DNA of 64,000 nt from Heterodera schachtii (Eukaryota > Nematoda > Chromadorea > Rhabditida > Heteroderidae): positions 1,952,416 to 2,016,415 of the forward strand of contig SIJG01000003.1 in NCBI GenBank assembly GCA_023374025.1, read 5' to 3'. Position numbers and translations under genes: made by a program. Below, one piece after another: positions 1 to 13,100 of this stretch. Position 1 is the first letter of the stretch. Every line of letters starts with the position of its first letter. The notes below the pieces were generated by a model. That model did no database searches. It worked only from the letters and a program-made list of their open reading frames with translations, and was not told the origin of the DNA.

Positions 1-876
1 AAGCGCCGTTGGCACCGGTCAACACGGGCGTGTCCAGGAAGGAGGAACGACTCAATGCACGAGGCAATCCCCTGGGGGAAATGAGGGAATAATCAGTGAG
101 TGATCAGCAGTGGATGAATACGACAAATGGAGGGTCATTAATTGGCAAATTAGGAGGGAGAAGAAAAAAATTAATTAAGTTTATTAGGCAAAATGCAAAA
201 GATGGGGGCCGATTAGCAGTGATCGATTGACTGATCAGGCACTAACTGATATTAAAACAGATGAATTCGTAATTAAAAAATTGTTATCATTGGGGTAATC
301 AACAGGGGGATGGGTAGCCGCAATTCGGCGCTTAAAATGCCGAGTTTTTGGATTTATCATTTTTTTTACGGATTGCTCGGATTACTGATTTAAAAAAGGA
401 ATTGGTGAAAGGAAATTTTGGGTATTTAAAATTCGATTTTTTTTTTCTTTTTTGCTATCATTCGTCCTTTCTTGACATTTTTAAATTTGAAAATTAGGCC
501 GAGAATGGAAAGTGCCGAAATAGTGAAACGGGGACGGGGGTGAATTGATCCGGGACAAGACAGAAGAGATTATTGGCATAGAAAGCTGTGTAAGAAAAAA
601 AGTCACGTTGCGTCACCACCGGTGGAGAAGGAGGGAAAAACGGTGGGAAAATGAGATAAAAAAGTGATTATTATCATCGGAATGACATTTCCAATCAATG
701 GATGAAGATGATGATGTGATGATGATGGGATGGATAGGTAAGGCGATATTTGTCGTCGTTGTCGTCGCCGCGGGGGGCGGCGGACAAACGACGGAAAACG
801 GAAAGAAAATGCATTCTCGTGAACGGCGGGCGGCGGAGGAGCCAAGGCAAAGCAAAGCAAAGCACCCACTCAAAAC

Positions 877-1095
877 GGGGGGGGGGGGGGGGACGGGGCA
901 ACACAGCAGCAGCAACAGATGTATGTGATGGGATGGGCGAATTGGGAGCCGAAGCGGGGGGGGGGGGGGGGGGAGGGCGGGCGTTATTCGGATCGGACGG
1001 ACATTCGTCCCAACCCCACCCCGGAGGGGACGACGGGGGAGGCGGGGGGGGGGGGGGGGGGAAAGGGGTGACCGACCTTCGAATTGGGGGGGGGG
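877..1095. repeat. Cluster of long G-tracts
   Basis: Four runs of roughly 9 to 21 guanines lie within about 220 bp, separated by GA- and CG-rich DNA. The plus strand has obvious G-quadruplex potential. Similar single G or C runs recur through the window (for example near 7675, 15020, 16637, 17880, 27350, 28725 and 62550), so they may be a genome-wide habit. Run lengths in assembled DNA are often inexact. Confidence 0.7.
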
Positions 1096-1135
1096 ATTGA
1101 TTTGTAAGTAGCACTCCCTGCTGCTGCTGTTGTGC

Positions 1136-1163
1136 ACACAGCACACACACACACACACACACA
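1136..1163. repeat. CA dinucleotide microsatellite
   Basis: A short (CA)n tract with one interruption, followed by TATAAATAAA. It is a simple-sequence repeat with no visible function. Confidence 0.85.
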
Positions 1164-3765
1164 TATAAATAAATGTGTTCTTCTCGAGATTGAATCTCGA
1201 CGATGACGGGGCGGACAAAGGAAACGGCGGATCGGACGGGGAGAGAATTCCTTCGGGGGATAAAACGGAGCAAATCCCGCCGCAAGCATCCCCCCCCCCT
1301 ACACATTAACCAATCAAATCAAATCAGAAAATCACCCGTTGAATGATGGAGGCGGAGATGCTCCAAATTTGATTTGGGTGGTAGAAAATTAGAGAAAATA
1401 ACTAATAAAATGGGGTAGTTTGAGATGGATTAATTAGGTTGGCACTTCCGCTTGAGACTCTTGGCATAGATTTGAAAAAATTTTGTCTCTAAAATTTGAG
1501 AGTCTCGAGGAGGCATTTCGAGAAATTAGAGCAAATGGTAAGGTTTTACTCGTCAAGAATGGGGAAATCCTCGTGAAAAATGGGCATCGATCACAACCAC
1601 CAATTCCATTCTCGGAAAGAAATGGAAAGTTTCGTTTTTTTTTTTTCCCACGACGCCCGACAGATCGGACGATGCATTCAATGCCGAGAGTCTCGACTGA
1701 GCACAAATGGGAATTAGTGTGTTGTTTTATATGCAAAAACGGAGAAGAATTTTTTGGTAGAAGAAGCGGCACATCTTTTGTTTGTTTTGTTTTCCCCCCG
1801 ATGGGCAAAAACGGAAAAAAGGGGCACATCTGGCAATAATTTGTAAGCAAATGGAAAATAATGGCAATTTATAAAGCCAAAATAATCCAATAAAAATACC
1901 CCAAACATTTGATAATTTAAAATAAAGCTCTAAAACGGGTGGATGGATATGATTTTAGCTGACTTTGACCAGCATTCATTTCGTATTATTTCAATTGATC
2001 CGAATGGATTCCTTTTCGCTTTTTTCTGACAAAAATAATTTTTAATCGTAAAAAATGTTTTTATAGCCCCGCATAAATTTATTCTCTCAGTGTGGTGGAC
2101 AAAAAGTGGTGAAAAAGTGGGAGGAATTTGAAGAGGGAAAAAAAGGGGGAGAAAAGGACGCCTAAAATTGAGCAGAGAATGTGTGAAACGGTGAAGAAGA
2201 TGAAGGTCATTAAAAGGTGAGAAATGGGATAAAAATAAAATTTAAAAAATCAAAGTCGAGACTCTTGAAAGGAAACATGAGAAATTTAGAAAAAGTCAAT
2301 CCTAAAAGGAATTAGTGAACGGGGAAATGTTAATTAGTACAAGAGGATTAATATGTAGAACATATTTCAAAATTGAAAATTGAATTTATAAAATGAAATA
2401 ATTTAAATTTAATAAAAAATGACCAAATTATTTTTCGTTTTCATTTTCTTATTAATTAGATTTTCTTCTAAATAATCTTTTTGAAACATCTTAATTACGT
2501 ATTCTTTTTCAATGTTTGTCTTTTATTTTGTGGTAAATTCCCCCCGGCGTTTGGCAAAAATCCAAAAATATATTTTGACCAAAAATGTCGCTGTTTGAAA
2601 ACGATGAATCGAATGAATGAATGAGTCATTAAAACACTCACTTTTGCGTCGGTGGCACGAAGAAATAATGCGGGAGGGCCGACAAATGACTCATCAGAAC
2701 AACAGCAGCAGAAAAAAGGACAAATGTGTTGTTGCTGATTGAATTGTGCACCGAACTTCGTAAAACAAAATCAAAAATGGTAATTAATGAGGGCCAAAAA
2801 AAGTTAAATTAATTTGCTAATTGCACTAATGAAGGTAATTGATCCATGTGATCAGACAGAGTAAGGCGCATGATTAATTAACTGTTTGACTCAATCACAT
2901 CCCAAATGACTGACAGGATATGATAAAAGAATATTCGGAGCTAATTATTTAATAATTTTTAAAAAAATTTGCGCTCAATAAATTCTTTATTTAAAAAATA
3001 AATAAATTTTGAAGGGACCAAAAAAATCGGAAAGTTTAATGGGGCACCAAAAATATGTAAAAAACAGTAAAAATAGAAAGGCCAAATCGAATTTTGGCTT
3101 TTTGTCTGCTACGAAATGCTGTGGGAGGGGAAAATATTTTCGATCGGTTTGCTTTAACGCCTTTTCTCCTCCTTTCCCAACTGATCGGAGCCGGGGTTTT
3201 TCCGCCTTCGCTTCTTCCTTCGTTCTTCCGCTTTTTGTTCATCTTGGCTTATTCTGCACTGACTTTCCCCGGGGTTTGGGGCGGCGTTGGCCCAAAGCTT
3301 TTCCCCACCAGCGGCGGATCGGATAAGCTGGCCAGCAACAGAAGGCGTAAATCCGTCGCTTCCTTTCCGCCAGCAGACACCAAAAGCCGCACACTGATCA
3401 GAGTCAGACAACAAAGAAAACACTGATCGGATCCGCCCCCACAAACATTTGTTTTGTGTTGGCATCTGCCACTGTTGTGGGAATGAAACGTTGGGCCAAT
3501 GGAGCAGCAGCAGCAGCGGCGAAGAAAGTGATTGGAGACAAAGTGAAAAGACAGCAGCGATCCGCGGAATCGGGGGATGGTGGCTATTTGGGGAGAGCAG
3601 CAGAGAAGCGATAGTCAATCAATAAATTCAAATGGCAAAAGGGTTGAACAGACTGATTGATCGATCAATGCGAGAGATATGCAAGAGAAAAAATTGCCCA
3701 ACTTTGAAACGACTCGTGCTTTTGGTCAAACGGCGGGCACAGCGTGACGAAAAATCTGTAATGAC

Positions 3766-3941
3766 TAGAGACCAGAGAGGCCCGGCGGGCTTTTACCGGG
3801 CCGCCCGGTCCCGGTCCCACTTTTTTGTACAAACCGCCGGGACAAGGCCGCCCTGAAAAACGGACTTTCTAATAGGCCGAGCGGCCCGGTCAATTGTCGA
3901 ACAATAAGCCCGGTCCAGATACTTTCAATTTCCGGTTTCTA
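3766..3941. repeat. Decayed copy of the GGGACC repeat family
   Basis: Starts with TAGAGACC and ends with CCGGTTTCTA, an imperfect inverted pair. Inside are runs of CCCGGTCCCGG and a TTTTTTGTACAAACCGCCGGGAC segment shortened by decay. The better copy at 12294-13197 has the same ends and the same internal 'GGACAAACCACCGGGAC' landmark. No clear target-site duplication remains. Confidence 0.6.
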
Positions 3942-4394
3942 GGTAAGCATATTCGTGACGTTTTTGTTGAAAACTATCAGCAGGCCGATCTAGGCGAAAT
4001 TAATTAAGGAGAAGTGAGTCACGAAATCAAGCAACAAAATCCATTTTTTACAAATGCTTTTCCCGTATACGTCCCTATTATTGCTTCTTTGAATTTGTTG
4101 TAAATACCTAAAAATGAGAAATGCTATCCAGCAGAAGAGAAACGATGTTACAAAAGTATGGCAACATAACAAAATGAAAATTCATAAAAAGGCACTGATA
4201 AGTACTTTGAATAAATTATTGGCGTTTCGCCTTCATTTGAAAGCAAATTAAAATTATCATCGAAATCTCTTTTGCAAAACGGCTTTTCCACTCAAAAAAC
4301 AGAAAGGCTTTTACCTTCGCTTGTTGATAATTCCAAAAAGTGCATTTTTTATGCGCCGCTCTTTCAAAAAAAGACCACTCAATTAAGTTAATTA

Positions 4395-5135
4395 ATGGAA
4401 ACGCTTAAAAACTTTACTCTTCGCGATTTGTTTAAACTGTTGCTCCTGCCTGACGCCGATTTTGAGCAATGGCTGCAAGAACACAAACTGTTGCACACCC
4501 GGCGTTTCTGCGAGTGTGGCCACGAGATGCGCTTCAAATGGAAGCCAAACCGGCCAAAACCGTTGTGGATGTGCTGCTCGAAGAAAAACCATGACGGCCG
4601 AACGCCGGCGAAAGGCTTTTACACGGGCACTTTTTTCGAGGGTTGTGTGCGCATTACCCCGAAACAAGTTCGCTAATTTGTCGTGCAAAAAATGGCTCAA
4701 TTCAACTAAATGGCCATTAATTAGGTGTTCGAATTCGCTTACTATTGGTGTCGGAACATTAATGACGACGAAATCGCTTTCCAACTGAAATTGGGCGCAC
4801 AAACATTGTTTGATTGGAAGCGATTTGCGAGGGATGTGACGGCTGAGTACATGGTCAAGAATGGGGACATCGATGACAAGTTGCCCGACGAATTCAGCAC
4901 CAATTCCGCGCAGAATTTTGTGGACCCGCAAACCGGAGAGTGCCACACAAATCCGGCAGAAACGACTTGGCAGAAATTTAAACAAACGCACAAGGCGCGA
5001 GACGGCGGCACGAATAATTCGTCATTGTTTTTGACTTATGTTTCTGATTTCTTGTGGCGAAAGAAGTTTGGAGGTCCGGATGCTTTTTATCATTTTTGGT
5101 CTCAAGTCGCTGAATTGTACCCCATTTATACGTAA
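4395..5135 (+). CDS. Merlin/IS1595-like transposase lacking its DDE core
   Basis: Exons 4395-4667 and 4725-5135, joined over a 57-bp GT-AG intron in phase 0; without splicing, three in-frame stops interrupt it. The product is 227 residues. The N-terminal half has the family's zinc-ribbon pattern (C-E-C near residue 39, then WMCC) and a GTFFEG motif. It is followed by the helical FAYYW/DWKRF region that precedes the catalytic domain in Merlin and IS1595/ISXO2 transposases. The C-terminal part has the family signatures NFVDPQTG, CHTN, TTWQKFK and FLWRKKF. What is missing is the whole segment between, about 120 residues carrying the first two catalytic acids: the protein goes straight from AEYMVKNG to the NFVDP block. 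It cannot transpose by itself. It may be an internally deleted copy that kept its frame, or an exapted gene. No terminal repeats were found. Confidence 0.75.
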
Positions 5136-5388
5136 TTAACTAATTGGGTCCAATTAGTTAATTCTTCCTTTATTTACATTTCCTATACATATTTTCAATA
5201 CACAGACATCAGATAAAAAACAAGTGATATTGTCATCGTATAAAATACTGATAAAAAAATATATACACATTGTATATCCATACGAAAAAAGCGTCGTTAC
5301 ATTTTTAAATCGAATTTGATTAATTTCTGTGAATTTTCTTTTTTTAACAGATTTTAAGCAAATATTTTTTATTTTTTCAAATTTTAAA

Positions 5389-7890
5389 ATGGCCAACGAA
5401 GCAGGGAATTGGTGTTTGATTGAAAGTGACCCTGGCCTTTTCACAGAATTGGTAATGTTTTTAAGCATCCTCTAAAATTGCATTTGAGGAGTTCAGTTCA
5501 AACATGCTTTTTCTAACATTTTTTTTTAACTTACGATTAATTTAGAAAATTGAGGCCTTTTCCGGAAAAAACGTTTATTTCCCATTTTCCCACTTTAGAT
5601 CAGTGGATTGGGTGTTAAAGGAACACAAGTTGAGGAGCTGTACTCCATTGACGATGAGCAGCATCTGTCCAGCTTAAGGCTAGACTTTCTGCCTTTTTCC
5701 CATTCTTTAATTTTTTTTTTCATTTTTAGACCCATTTACGGTCTTATTTTCCTCTTCAAATGGCGTCCCGGTGAAGAATTGGAGGGCACACCGATGCCCG
5801 ACGCCCCCGTGTACTTTGCCCAACAGGTGGGCGCTTAAAAACTTTATTTTCCAATTTAATATCGACAAACCCAATTCATTAAAAAATTAAATTATTTGTA
5901 CAGTAACATTGGGGACTTTCTTAATACTAAATGCCAGGATTCCTGGGACTACAATTAATTTTTTTATTAATTCCTCTGTTTCTCCCCCAATACCATCGTC
6001 GCATTGTTTCTTCAGGTGATCACAAATGCGTGCGCCTCCCAAGCACTGATCAACCTTTTGCTGAACATTTCTTCGTCCGAGGTTCAACTGGGCCCCATCC
6101 TCGACCATTTCAAAAGTTTCACCGTCGGCTTTGACCCCGCCACGCGTGGCCTTACGCTGAGCAACAGTGAGGAGATTCGGAAGTTGCACAACTCGTTCAC
6201 CCGGGAACACTTTGTGGAGTTGGACGTCGTCAGTTTTTTTTTGTTGCTCCATTTTTTATCATTTATTTTTGCCCTTCATTCCTTTGAAAAAATCATAGTT
6301 TTTAGATAGAAAACTGATTATTACACTAGAAATTCCCAGTTTTTAAAACGGATTTTTTAAACATTTTGAAAAATCTAATTCCGTTTATCAGGGCCGTCAT
6401 TCTTTAGCCTTTGACTTAAATCTATTTAGAAAAATTTTCAGTTTTCATTCGAATTTTGCAAATTAAAAATGCCAAAAAACCCAACAAAAAATGCCAAAAA
6501 ACCCAAGAAAAAATGCCATTGCAATTTCTGACAAAGCAAATTATTATGCATCAAAATTCAGCCAAAAGCCAAGGCGGAGGACAATTTTCATTTCATCACT
6601 TACGTGCCGGTGGACGGAAAGATTTACGAATTGGACGGAATGCGCGAGGCGCCCATTTGTCTGGCGGACATTGAGCCGGGAAAAGAAAGTTGGGTGGACA
6701 CGCTGCGCCCGTTCATCCAACGGCGCATTCAAAAGTTGGCCAATTCGAAACACCAAAATTGGCAAAAAAAAAAAAACAATTTTTTTTATTTTTAAGGTAC
6801 ACAGAGGGCGAAATTCACTTCAATTTGATGGCGCTGGTGCCGAATTTGAAGACCAAATACGAGCAGCGGGTTGCCGAGCTGAGCGCGGTATGCTGTGCCC
6901 TTTTTAAAAAATTCAAAATTCCCGGCGCCATCGACACGGCTGACCATTAGTTTCCATCATGGGTTTTTCCTTAAAATATGACACAAAAATATTCAAAAAA
7001 GTTCATTTTTTGAACAAAAACACAAAAAATTGCATTTAATTAAAAAATACTGCAATAATATCTCAAAAAAAGAAAGAAAAGTTTTCAGATTTCCTCCTTC
7101 GAGAATTTTCTTTTGATTTGAACGGTGTCACTGGAAAATTTTAATAAACTTTTATTTGTCATGAAAAAATGCAACATTTTTTCATTTATCTTCCAATTTC
7201 TCCCTATTTAACCTGTTTTACATACGATGCACTCGTTTTTTAGGCACAAAATAGAAAAAAACCAACAATAATTACTAATTTGTTTTTTTAGGTTGGGATG
7301 GACTCGGACGAAGTGACAAAGGAACTGAATGAACTGCACATGTTGATCAGTGGAGAGGAGGAAAAGTTCAGGAACTACAAAATTGAGGTTGACATTGAAA
7401 AAGAACGGGGGACAAAAAGGGTGAAAAAAGCGGAAAGTTGGGCAAGTTTTTCGAGAACTTATACAGTTTTTATGCCCATTTTTCGTTTGAATTAAAAATC
7501 AGACTCCTCCGCTGCCATTATATTGATGGCGCCACCATAGCACAAAATTTTCTTTTTTTTCAAAAAATTTTACCCAAAACTCTCAGGATTGGGCCAAAAT
7601 GCTTAATAAAAACAGACAAAAAAGTAAACTTTTCCGCCGCTGCGCCTAATTAAAAGAGAACCGATCTGGTTCTCCCCCCCCCCCCCCCCGTTAATGCCAA
7701 TTTCTGATTGATCATTTCCATCTCCCCATTTCATCAGAACAATCGGCGCCGGCACAATTACATGCCCTTCCTCGTCGAGCTGTTGAAATGCCTGGCCCGT
7801 GAAGGCAAACTTGTGCCGCTTCTCACCGAAGCGGTGCAAAAGAAGAAAATTGAGGAGTCGAAGAAGAAGGGTTCTGCCGAATCGGCATAA
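5389..7890 (+). CDS. ubh-4: Ubiquitin C-terminal hydrolase UCHL5/UCH37
   Basis: Exons 5389-5451, 5599-5678, 5730-5826, 6016-6225, 6562-6734, 6797-6887, 7292-7387 and 7738-7890; 320 residues (human UCHL5 329). This is the cysteine deubiquitinase that edits ubiquitin chains on the 19S proteasome and, in other animals, in INO80. The protein opens MANEAGNWCLIESDPG as in the family. The catalytic set is visible: Q80, C86 in TNACASQA, H160 in FHF and D175 in YELDG. GLIFLFKW and NLMALVPN are also typical. The last exon encodes the ULD/C-terminal tail (RRRHNYMPF) that binds RPN13. Intron 2 appears to be GC-AG (AG|GCTAGA): the only nearby GT donor would remove about four residues that the family has. 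An AATAAA lies at 7949-7954. Confidence 0.95.
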
Positions 7891-8291
7891 ACAACGCATT
7901 TTTTGATGGTGGAACAATGAATGGACCACAGAAAGTTGAAGAATTTGTAATAAATGTTTGGATCCTCCTCAAAAATTGGCATGTCCTTCCCACACAAAAT
8001 AGAAATGCCATAAAATTTAAGAAAATTTTTTTTTACCCAAATCAGTCCGAAATAAGGAGCCAGGTAAAAAATAAGCACGGCTAATTATGTCATCATTCGT
8101 CTCCGCAAATTCAAAAACGGACCATTTTGAGTCAGTGACTTTTGTAAACTTTTTTTTAATGAGCTTGTCTCCCCGGGCTCGCCTCAATCGGCACGAAAAG
8201 CCAATTCAGCGTGATGAACTCTTTTTATGTTTTGGTCGATATTGTACACAAAATTCAATAAACAAATGCACATTCGTGTCCCGTTTTTCTT
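7891..8291. other. Convergent 3' intergenic DNA
   Basis: Tail-to-tail space between the UCHL5 and borealin genes. It contains the UCHL5 AATAAA (7949-7954) and AT-rich DNA, with no other feature. Confidence 0.7.
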
Positions 8292-9644
8292 TCATTGCTT
8301 TTCCGTCGCTTCTCCCCCGTCGCCTTTCTTCGCCTCCTTCAGATGCATCAGTTTCTTCAGTTGGGCCACAATGTCCCGACTTTGCGGCGTCAAATTCTCT
8401 TCTTGCTGCAACCACTGAAAATGGACAACAAAATAACAATGCAAATGAAAAGTTTGGACGCCTTACAAATGATAATTTGGGTAATTTTATAATTTTTTTA
8501 TACAGATTTCATATTATTGGTGGGGTCCCATCCAAATGTTTGGTGTGAACCCCTGTTGCTGGGATAGTGCTTTAATGGACTTCGCCCACTTCGTTCACCG
8601 CCCCCTCCGTTCCGTTGCTGCTCCCCGCCACTTGTGCCACCGGAGTGCCGTGCATAGAGAAGAGCACTTCGCCAAATTTGCACGCCCGAGCTGTACCGCT
8701 GAAATTGGAAATTTGAACAAGGATAAAAATTCAGTTTTTTGGTGTTAAACTTTAGGGGGGGGGGGGGGTAGTATAGTGCAAAATTGTTAAAAGATTCGAA
8801 CAAATTTTTTTTGAAGAAATTCAACATTTCACCAGCTTCGCCCACCGGCACTGCCGAATCATTCAATATTACAATATTCATTAACACATAGGGTGTAAAA
8901 AACCAGCACTTCGACACATATTGACCTAGTTTTGGGGAATACAATCGTTAAACGGCTCACGTTTCAACTTTTGGAGTGATGCACGAAGGCACTCGGATGT
9001 TCAGTCCGGCCGGCGTTTTCATGGTTTTGTAAGTGATCGGTCGCCTAAATAAAAGTCAAGGAAAATTTGGTGAAAGACAGTTTTCATTTTGATTTATGAA
9101 AACAAATATGCATCAGTAGCAGAGATTTGCCCATTTATACCGATGAAATGCCGGCGTCGTGGCGGTGCCTTTCACTGTGCCTCCCTCTTTATCCGAGTTT
9201 TTGGCGACTTCGTTGGCTAAAATAAAAAATTTTTTAGTCAATATGCTAAATTGTTTATGGGTTTTCACTTTACCATGGTCCTCCAAATGCTTGACATAGT
9301 CGGTCAGCTTCATGTTCAGCACTTCCTTAAAAAAACAATTTGGAATTTGACGATCATTGAAGCTAGAGGCGAGGCTTCTTCATCTGGCAAACCACCATTT
9401 CTACTTCCATCTCCAATTACCTCTGGAAAAATTTTCGCGAATTCCGTTTCCATCCTTTGGACAAAATCCAAAGAAAAATGGCGTTTGGCCAGCTCCAATT
9501 CTTTCAGATCATTGTCGACTAAATTTGGACAAAACTTGCTTTTGTGAAACTTTTATGTGACTTACACTTCACTTTCGTCCCACTGATCAATTTGTCCAAT
9601 TCGGCCATTTTCTCAGCTGAAAAGTTGTGCTTCTGGCGCACCAT
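8292..9644 (-). CDS. CDCA8: Borealin (chromosomal passenger complex)
   Basis: Minus-strand exons 9566-9644, 9421-9518, 9274-9325, 9141-9216, 8961-9044, 8581-8698 and 8292-8414; 209 residues. Borealin bridges INCENP and survivin and targets Aurora B to centromeres and the midzone. The N-terminal half is a charged coiled coil (FDNDLKELELAKRHF) expected to join the three-helix bundle. The centre has the basic PAGLNIRVPS/ITPK stretch. The C-terminal part shows the borealin dimer-domain pattern GEVLFSMHGTPVA, and the last exon a short helix ending in lysines. All exon phases agree. The sixth exon's donor is ambiguous: GTCCAT after 8581 or GTGGGC after 8590, both in phase, differing by three residues. 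The identification rests on motif order, since nematode borealins diverge strongly. Confidence 0.78.
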
Positions 9645-10134
9645 TTTGACTTAAATTGCGTTCAATTTATTTTTTTTTACTAAACAGACAGGAGAAAATA
9701 TATATGAATTTGTTTTTGGAGGGATAAACAAATGATGTTTAGGATTTAACCTTTTTTAGGGATCGTATTAAGAAGAGGGCGAAGATTTCTTGGGAATCAT
9801 ATTCCCCTTGTCGGGAAAAACAGGAATGTTGTCGCATAAAATCTGCTTATCAATTCTCGATACACGGTTTTTAAAGTTTAAATTTAAATTTTACTCCGAT
9901 ATTATTTTGGCGTAATGTTTTCCTTCCATTTAAATTTTTCTTCGTTCCTTTCCTCAAAACTAGAGTTGTACGGGACCGGGAATTTTGGACAAAACCTGAC
10001 CGGCGGGACCAAACACATGAAAAATTAGCAAAATTAAACGGAATTGCTAATTTTCAAATTCAGACCCCCCCCCCCTTCCTTTTTCCCAATTTCGTCGGAT
10101 TGGGGCGGCGAGTGACGACGAAATCCCAATAAAA
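9645..10134. promoter_or_regulatory. Shared head-to-head promoter, borealin and CLN3
   Basis: The 490 bp between the divergent start codons of the borealin gene (-) and the CLN3 gene (+) must contain both proximal promoters. It is AT-rich, with a C-run near 10065 and a small GGGACC-family fragment at about 9965-10010. No TATA box can be assigned with confidence. Confidence 0.5.
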
Positions 10135-13100
10135 ATGATTGAAACGGAAAGCATCGACGAGTCGGAGGAGTCTGCATTTGGGGAGCATAGTGAACGCGGG
10201 GAGGAACAACGCCTTGGTGGACGGTCGGACGACGCCAATTTTTACGGTCCCTCCGCGCGGCGTTCTCCCTCCTCAGTGACCAGCGGTGGCAGAGGCACAA
10301 CAACAGTCCACACACGCAATTTGCTCGCTTTTTGGTGAGTTATTTTTTGCATTTTCAAAAATGAAAATTTAGCGATTCAACGCCCCATTTTAGTGTACAA
10401 AAAGTCGCATTCCTCCCAAATTCGAAACAAAGCAAGAATTGTAAAAAAAAATCCAAATTTTAGGCTCTTAGGCCTTTGCAACAATTTCGGTTACGTGGTG
10501 ATGCTCAGCGCTGCCAAGGACATTTTGGAACGGTCGTCGACGCAGCAAAACGACACGGACCGATGCATTGTAAAACGAAGCAAACTTTTGAATTTTTATA
10601 AACTTTTTCTGCACTTTTGGGCCCTCTTTTTTACGCTTTCTCCAAAAAGAAATCTGATTATGCGATAAAAATTAAGCTATCCAAGTTACAAAATATTTAG
10701 GACGACTTGGACAGTTTGCCCTGCTCGCCCATCTCCACCGGTGCTGTTCTGCTCGCCGACATTTTGCCGTCGTTGGCCATCAAATTGGTCGCCCCGTTCA
10801 CTTTTCATGGCGTCCCGTACATTATGCGCCATTCGCTGGTCATTCTGTGCCAGGTTCGGACTGACCTTTTAAATTTAAAAAAGGATTTTCTTTGTGTGTT
10901 TTCAATTGTTTGAACCCCCAACAAAATAATATTCAACAAATATTGCAATTTCTTATTAAAAAAAATATAATTTGTTTTTTATTCCCCACTCGATTCGTTT
11001 CCTAAAATTTTCATCTCCTGCAGGTGACCAGCTTCATCATTGTCGCATTTTCCACCTCTTTCTCCGTCGGATTGCTTGGTTCGGAATAGCAAAAATTGCT
11101 TTTTCAATTTTTTATTTTTTGCCATTTTAGGCGTCATTTTTGCCAGCTTTGGTGCCGGACTTGGCGAAGTCACTTACCTGTCGCTTTCGTCCCATTTTCA
11201 TGGGTAAGGAACTTTCGACATCGTTCCGTTACCAATTTCATTATGAAAAAAAAGGATCGCCGAATTTATGTTTGCACCTAAAATCTCGTCGCCCGAAATT
11301 TTCATAAAAAAACAATTTTCTACCGTTTTTCGAAATTTTATGATAAATTACTATTTCCAAAAAAAAAATTTTCTTATAAATTTTTTTTTTAATTTCGGCT
11401 CGATAATTTGTCATATCTCCGAATTTACCGGCCCTCCAACATTTTTTTATGATTATGAGTTGATCCATTAATAATACAATGTAAAATTGCATTTTTGTTC
11501 GCTACTCTGTCCATTTCGTTGTCCCATTGTCAGTGACGTGGTGTCCAGCTGGTCGTCGGGCACCGGCGGTGCCGGCATTTTCGGCGCTTTGGCATTTGCC
11601 GTGCTCACCGACCGTCGGCTGTTGGCGCTGCAGCCGCAGAACGCACTGCTCGCCATGCTCGTGGTTCCGCTGCTGCTCATGTGGACCTTTTGGCGCCTGC
11701 TCCACTTTCCGTCCAGCGCGTACAGCGGGTAAAATTCATTTTTATGGGGGAGGAGGAAACGAAAAATATACAATTTTTGTAACATTCCTTTAAATATTTC
11801 AAAAAATTTTCCGGCTTGGACTTTATTAATTGTTGCAATTCTCAAGATTATCCCAAACTCAAAAACCTCTAATAATTTTACACTTTTAAAAGGGAAGCAA
11901 ATTAAAATGAAATTAAGAGCGCATATTATTGCAAGAAATGCACGTCCAAATTATTTCGGAGGAATAAATGCCACATTTCGAAATAACAATAGATTTTTTC
12001 AAATGCGCCTATTCATTAATTTATGCAATGGAAACGAATGTTTTTTTTTACAATTTTATGCGCCCTCTGTTCATTTTTTCAAAATTCAAATCCTGGTCCC
12101 CAAACAGAAAAGTACCCAAAGTTTGTCGGCAGGTAGAAAATTGGACTATTCGAAGGTTTGATTTACGGGTACACCCCAAAATCTCGCCGCCCCGCCGTAG
12201 AAATTTTTAAAAAAATCAAGTTTAGAAATTTTTCAAGAAAAAAATTTTTGAAGTTTTTTTTTGAAAAAACTACCTAAATTATAATAAAATTAGTAGAGAC
12301 CGGACGGGACCGGGATCCCGCCGGGATTTTGCCGGGACTCCCGGTCCCGGTCCCGGCTTTTTTGGACAAACCACCGGGACCGGGAGTCCCGTTTAAAACG
12401 GGAGTCCCGGTCCCGGGTCTCGTCCCGGTCGATTTTCCAAGTCCCGGTCCCGGCCATTTGGGCCGGGACTAACGGGACTAAAATTCACCAGTGAAAATGC
12501 TTCAAATTGAAAAAATTAATAATTTTTTTGGCGAAATGTCTTTTATTTAAAATTTTGAAGATGGAAATTTGCATTTTTTACGATTTAAACTATTAAAAAA
12601 ATCATAAAATCTACCTAAAATATTAAAATAAATTCAAAATTAGATCTAACATAGCAATTTTTTTTGAAAAATTACTTAATATGAATGTAAAAATCTATAA
12701 AAATATTCACACCGGCCCATAAAAATCCTTATTTTCTTAAAAATTGAGTAAAAAATAGTAAAACTTTGTAATTTTTTCGGTGTAAATCTGTTAACAAATC
12801 ACACATTTTAAAATTTTCCCGGCGGCGCCTATCGGCACCGCCTGACCCCCCTTGTACCCCAAATTTTTTTTTTAAAAATGCGCCGTAAAAAAATTGTTTT
12901 GAAAAGCAAAAATGGCAGATTTACAGGCTTAATATAATTATAAGCTAAAAATTAAAACTTTAAAAAAAATTTCGAATTTTTAATCAAAATTTCAAAAATT
13001 TTGAAAAAGTCCCGGTCCCGGCCCAAAAACTGGGACCGGGACCGGGAGTCCCGGAAAAACGGGAGTCCCGGTCCCGGGTTTTTTGGACAAACCACCGGGA

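Larger units (their letters stand above)
1..4394. other. Gene-free left flank
   Basis: I find no open frame here with a recognisable domain, splice-consistent exons or coding-like composition. The longer frames near 600-1300 are artefacts of G- and C-runs and those at 3009-3618 resemble nothing I know. The stretch holds G-tracts at about 877-1095, a CA microsatellite at about 1136-1163, AT-rich DNA at 1900-3000, and a decayed copy of the GGGACC repeat family at 3766-3941. Regulatory DNA for a gene outside the window is possible but cannot be shown. Confidence 0.6.

Noticed and set aside
613..1306. Minus-strand open frames of about 200 residues rich in proline
   Set aside because: They are translations of C-runs (G-tracts on the plus strand) and of the CA microsatellite; no splice structure or domain.
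3154..3618. 154-residue minus-strand open frame
   Set aside because: No domain, overlapped by equally long frames on the other strand, no plausible splice partners.
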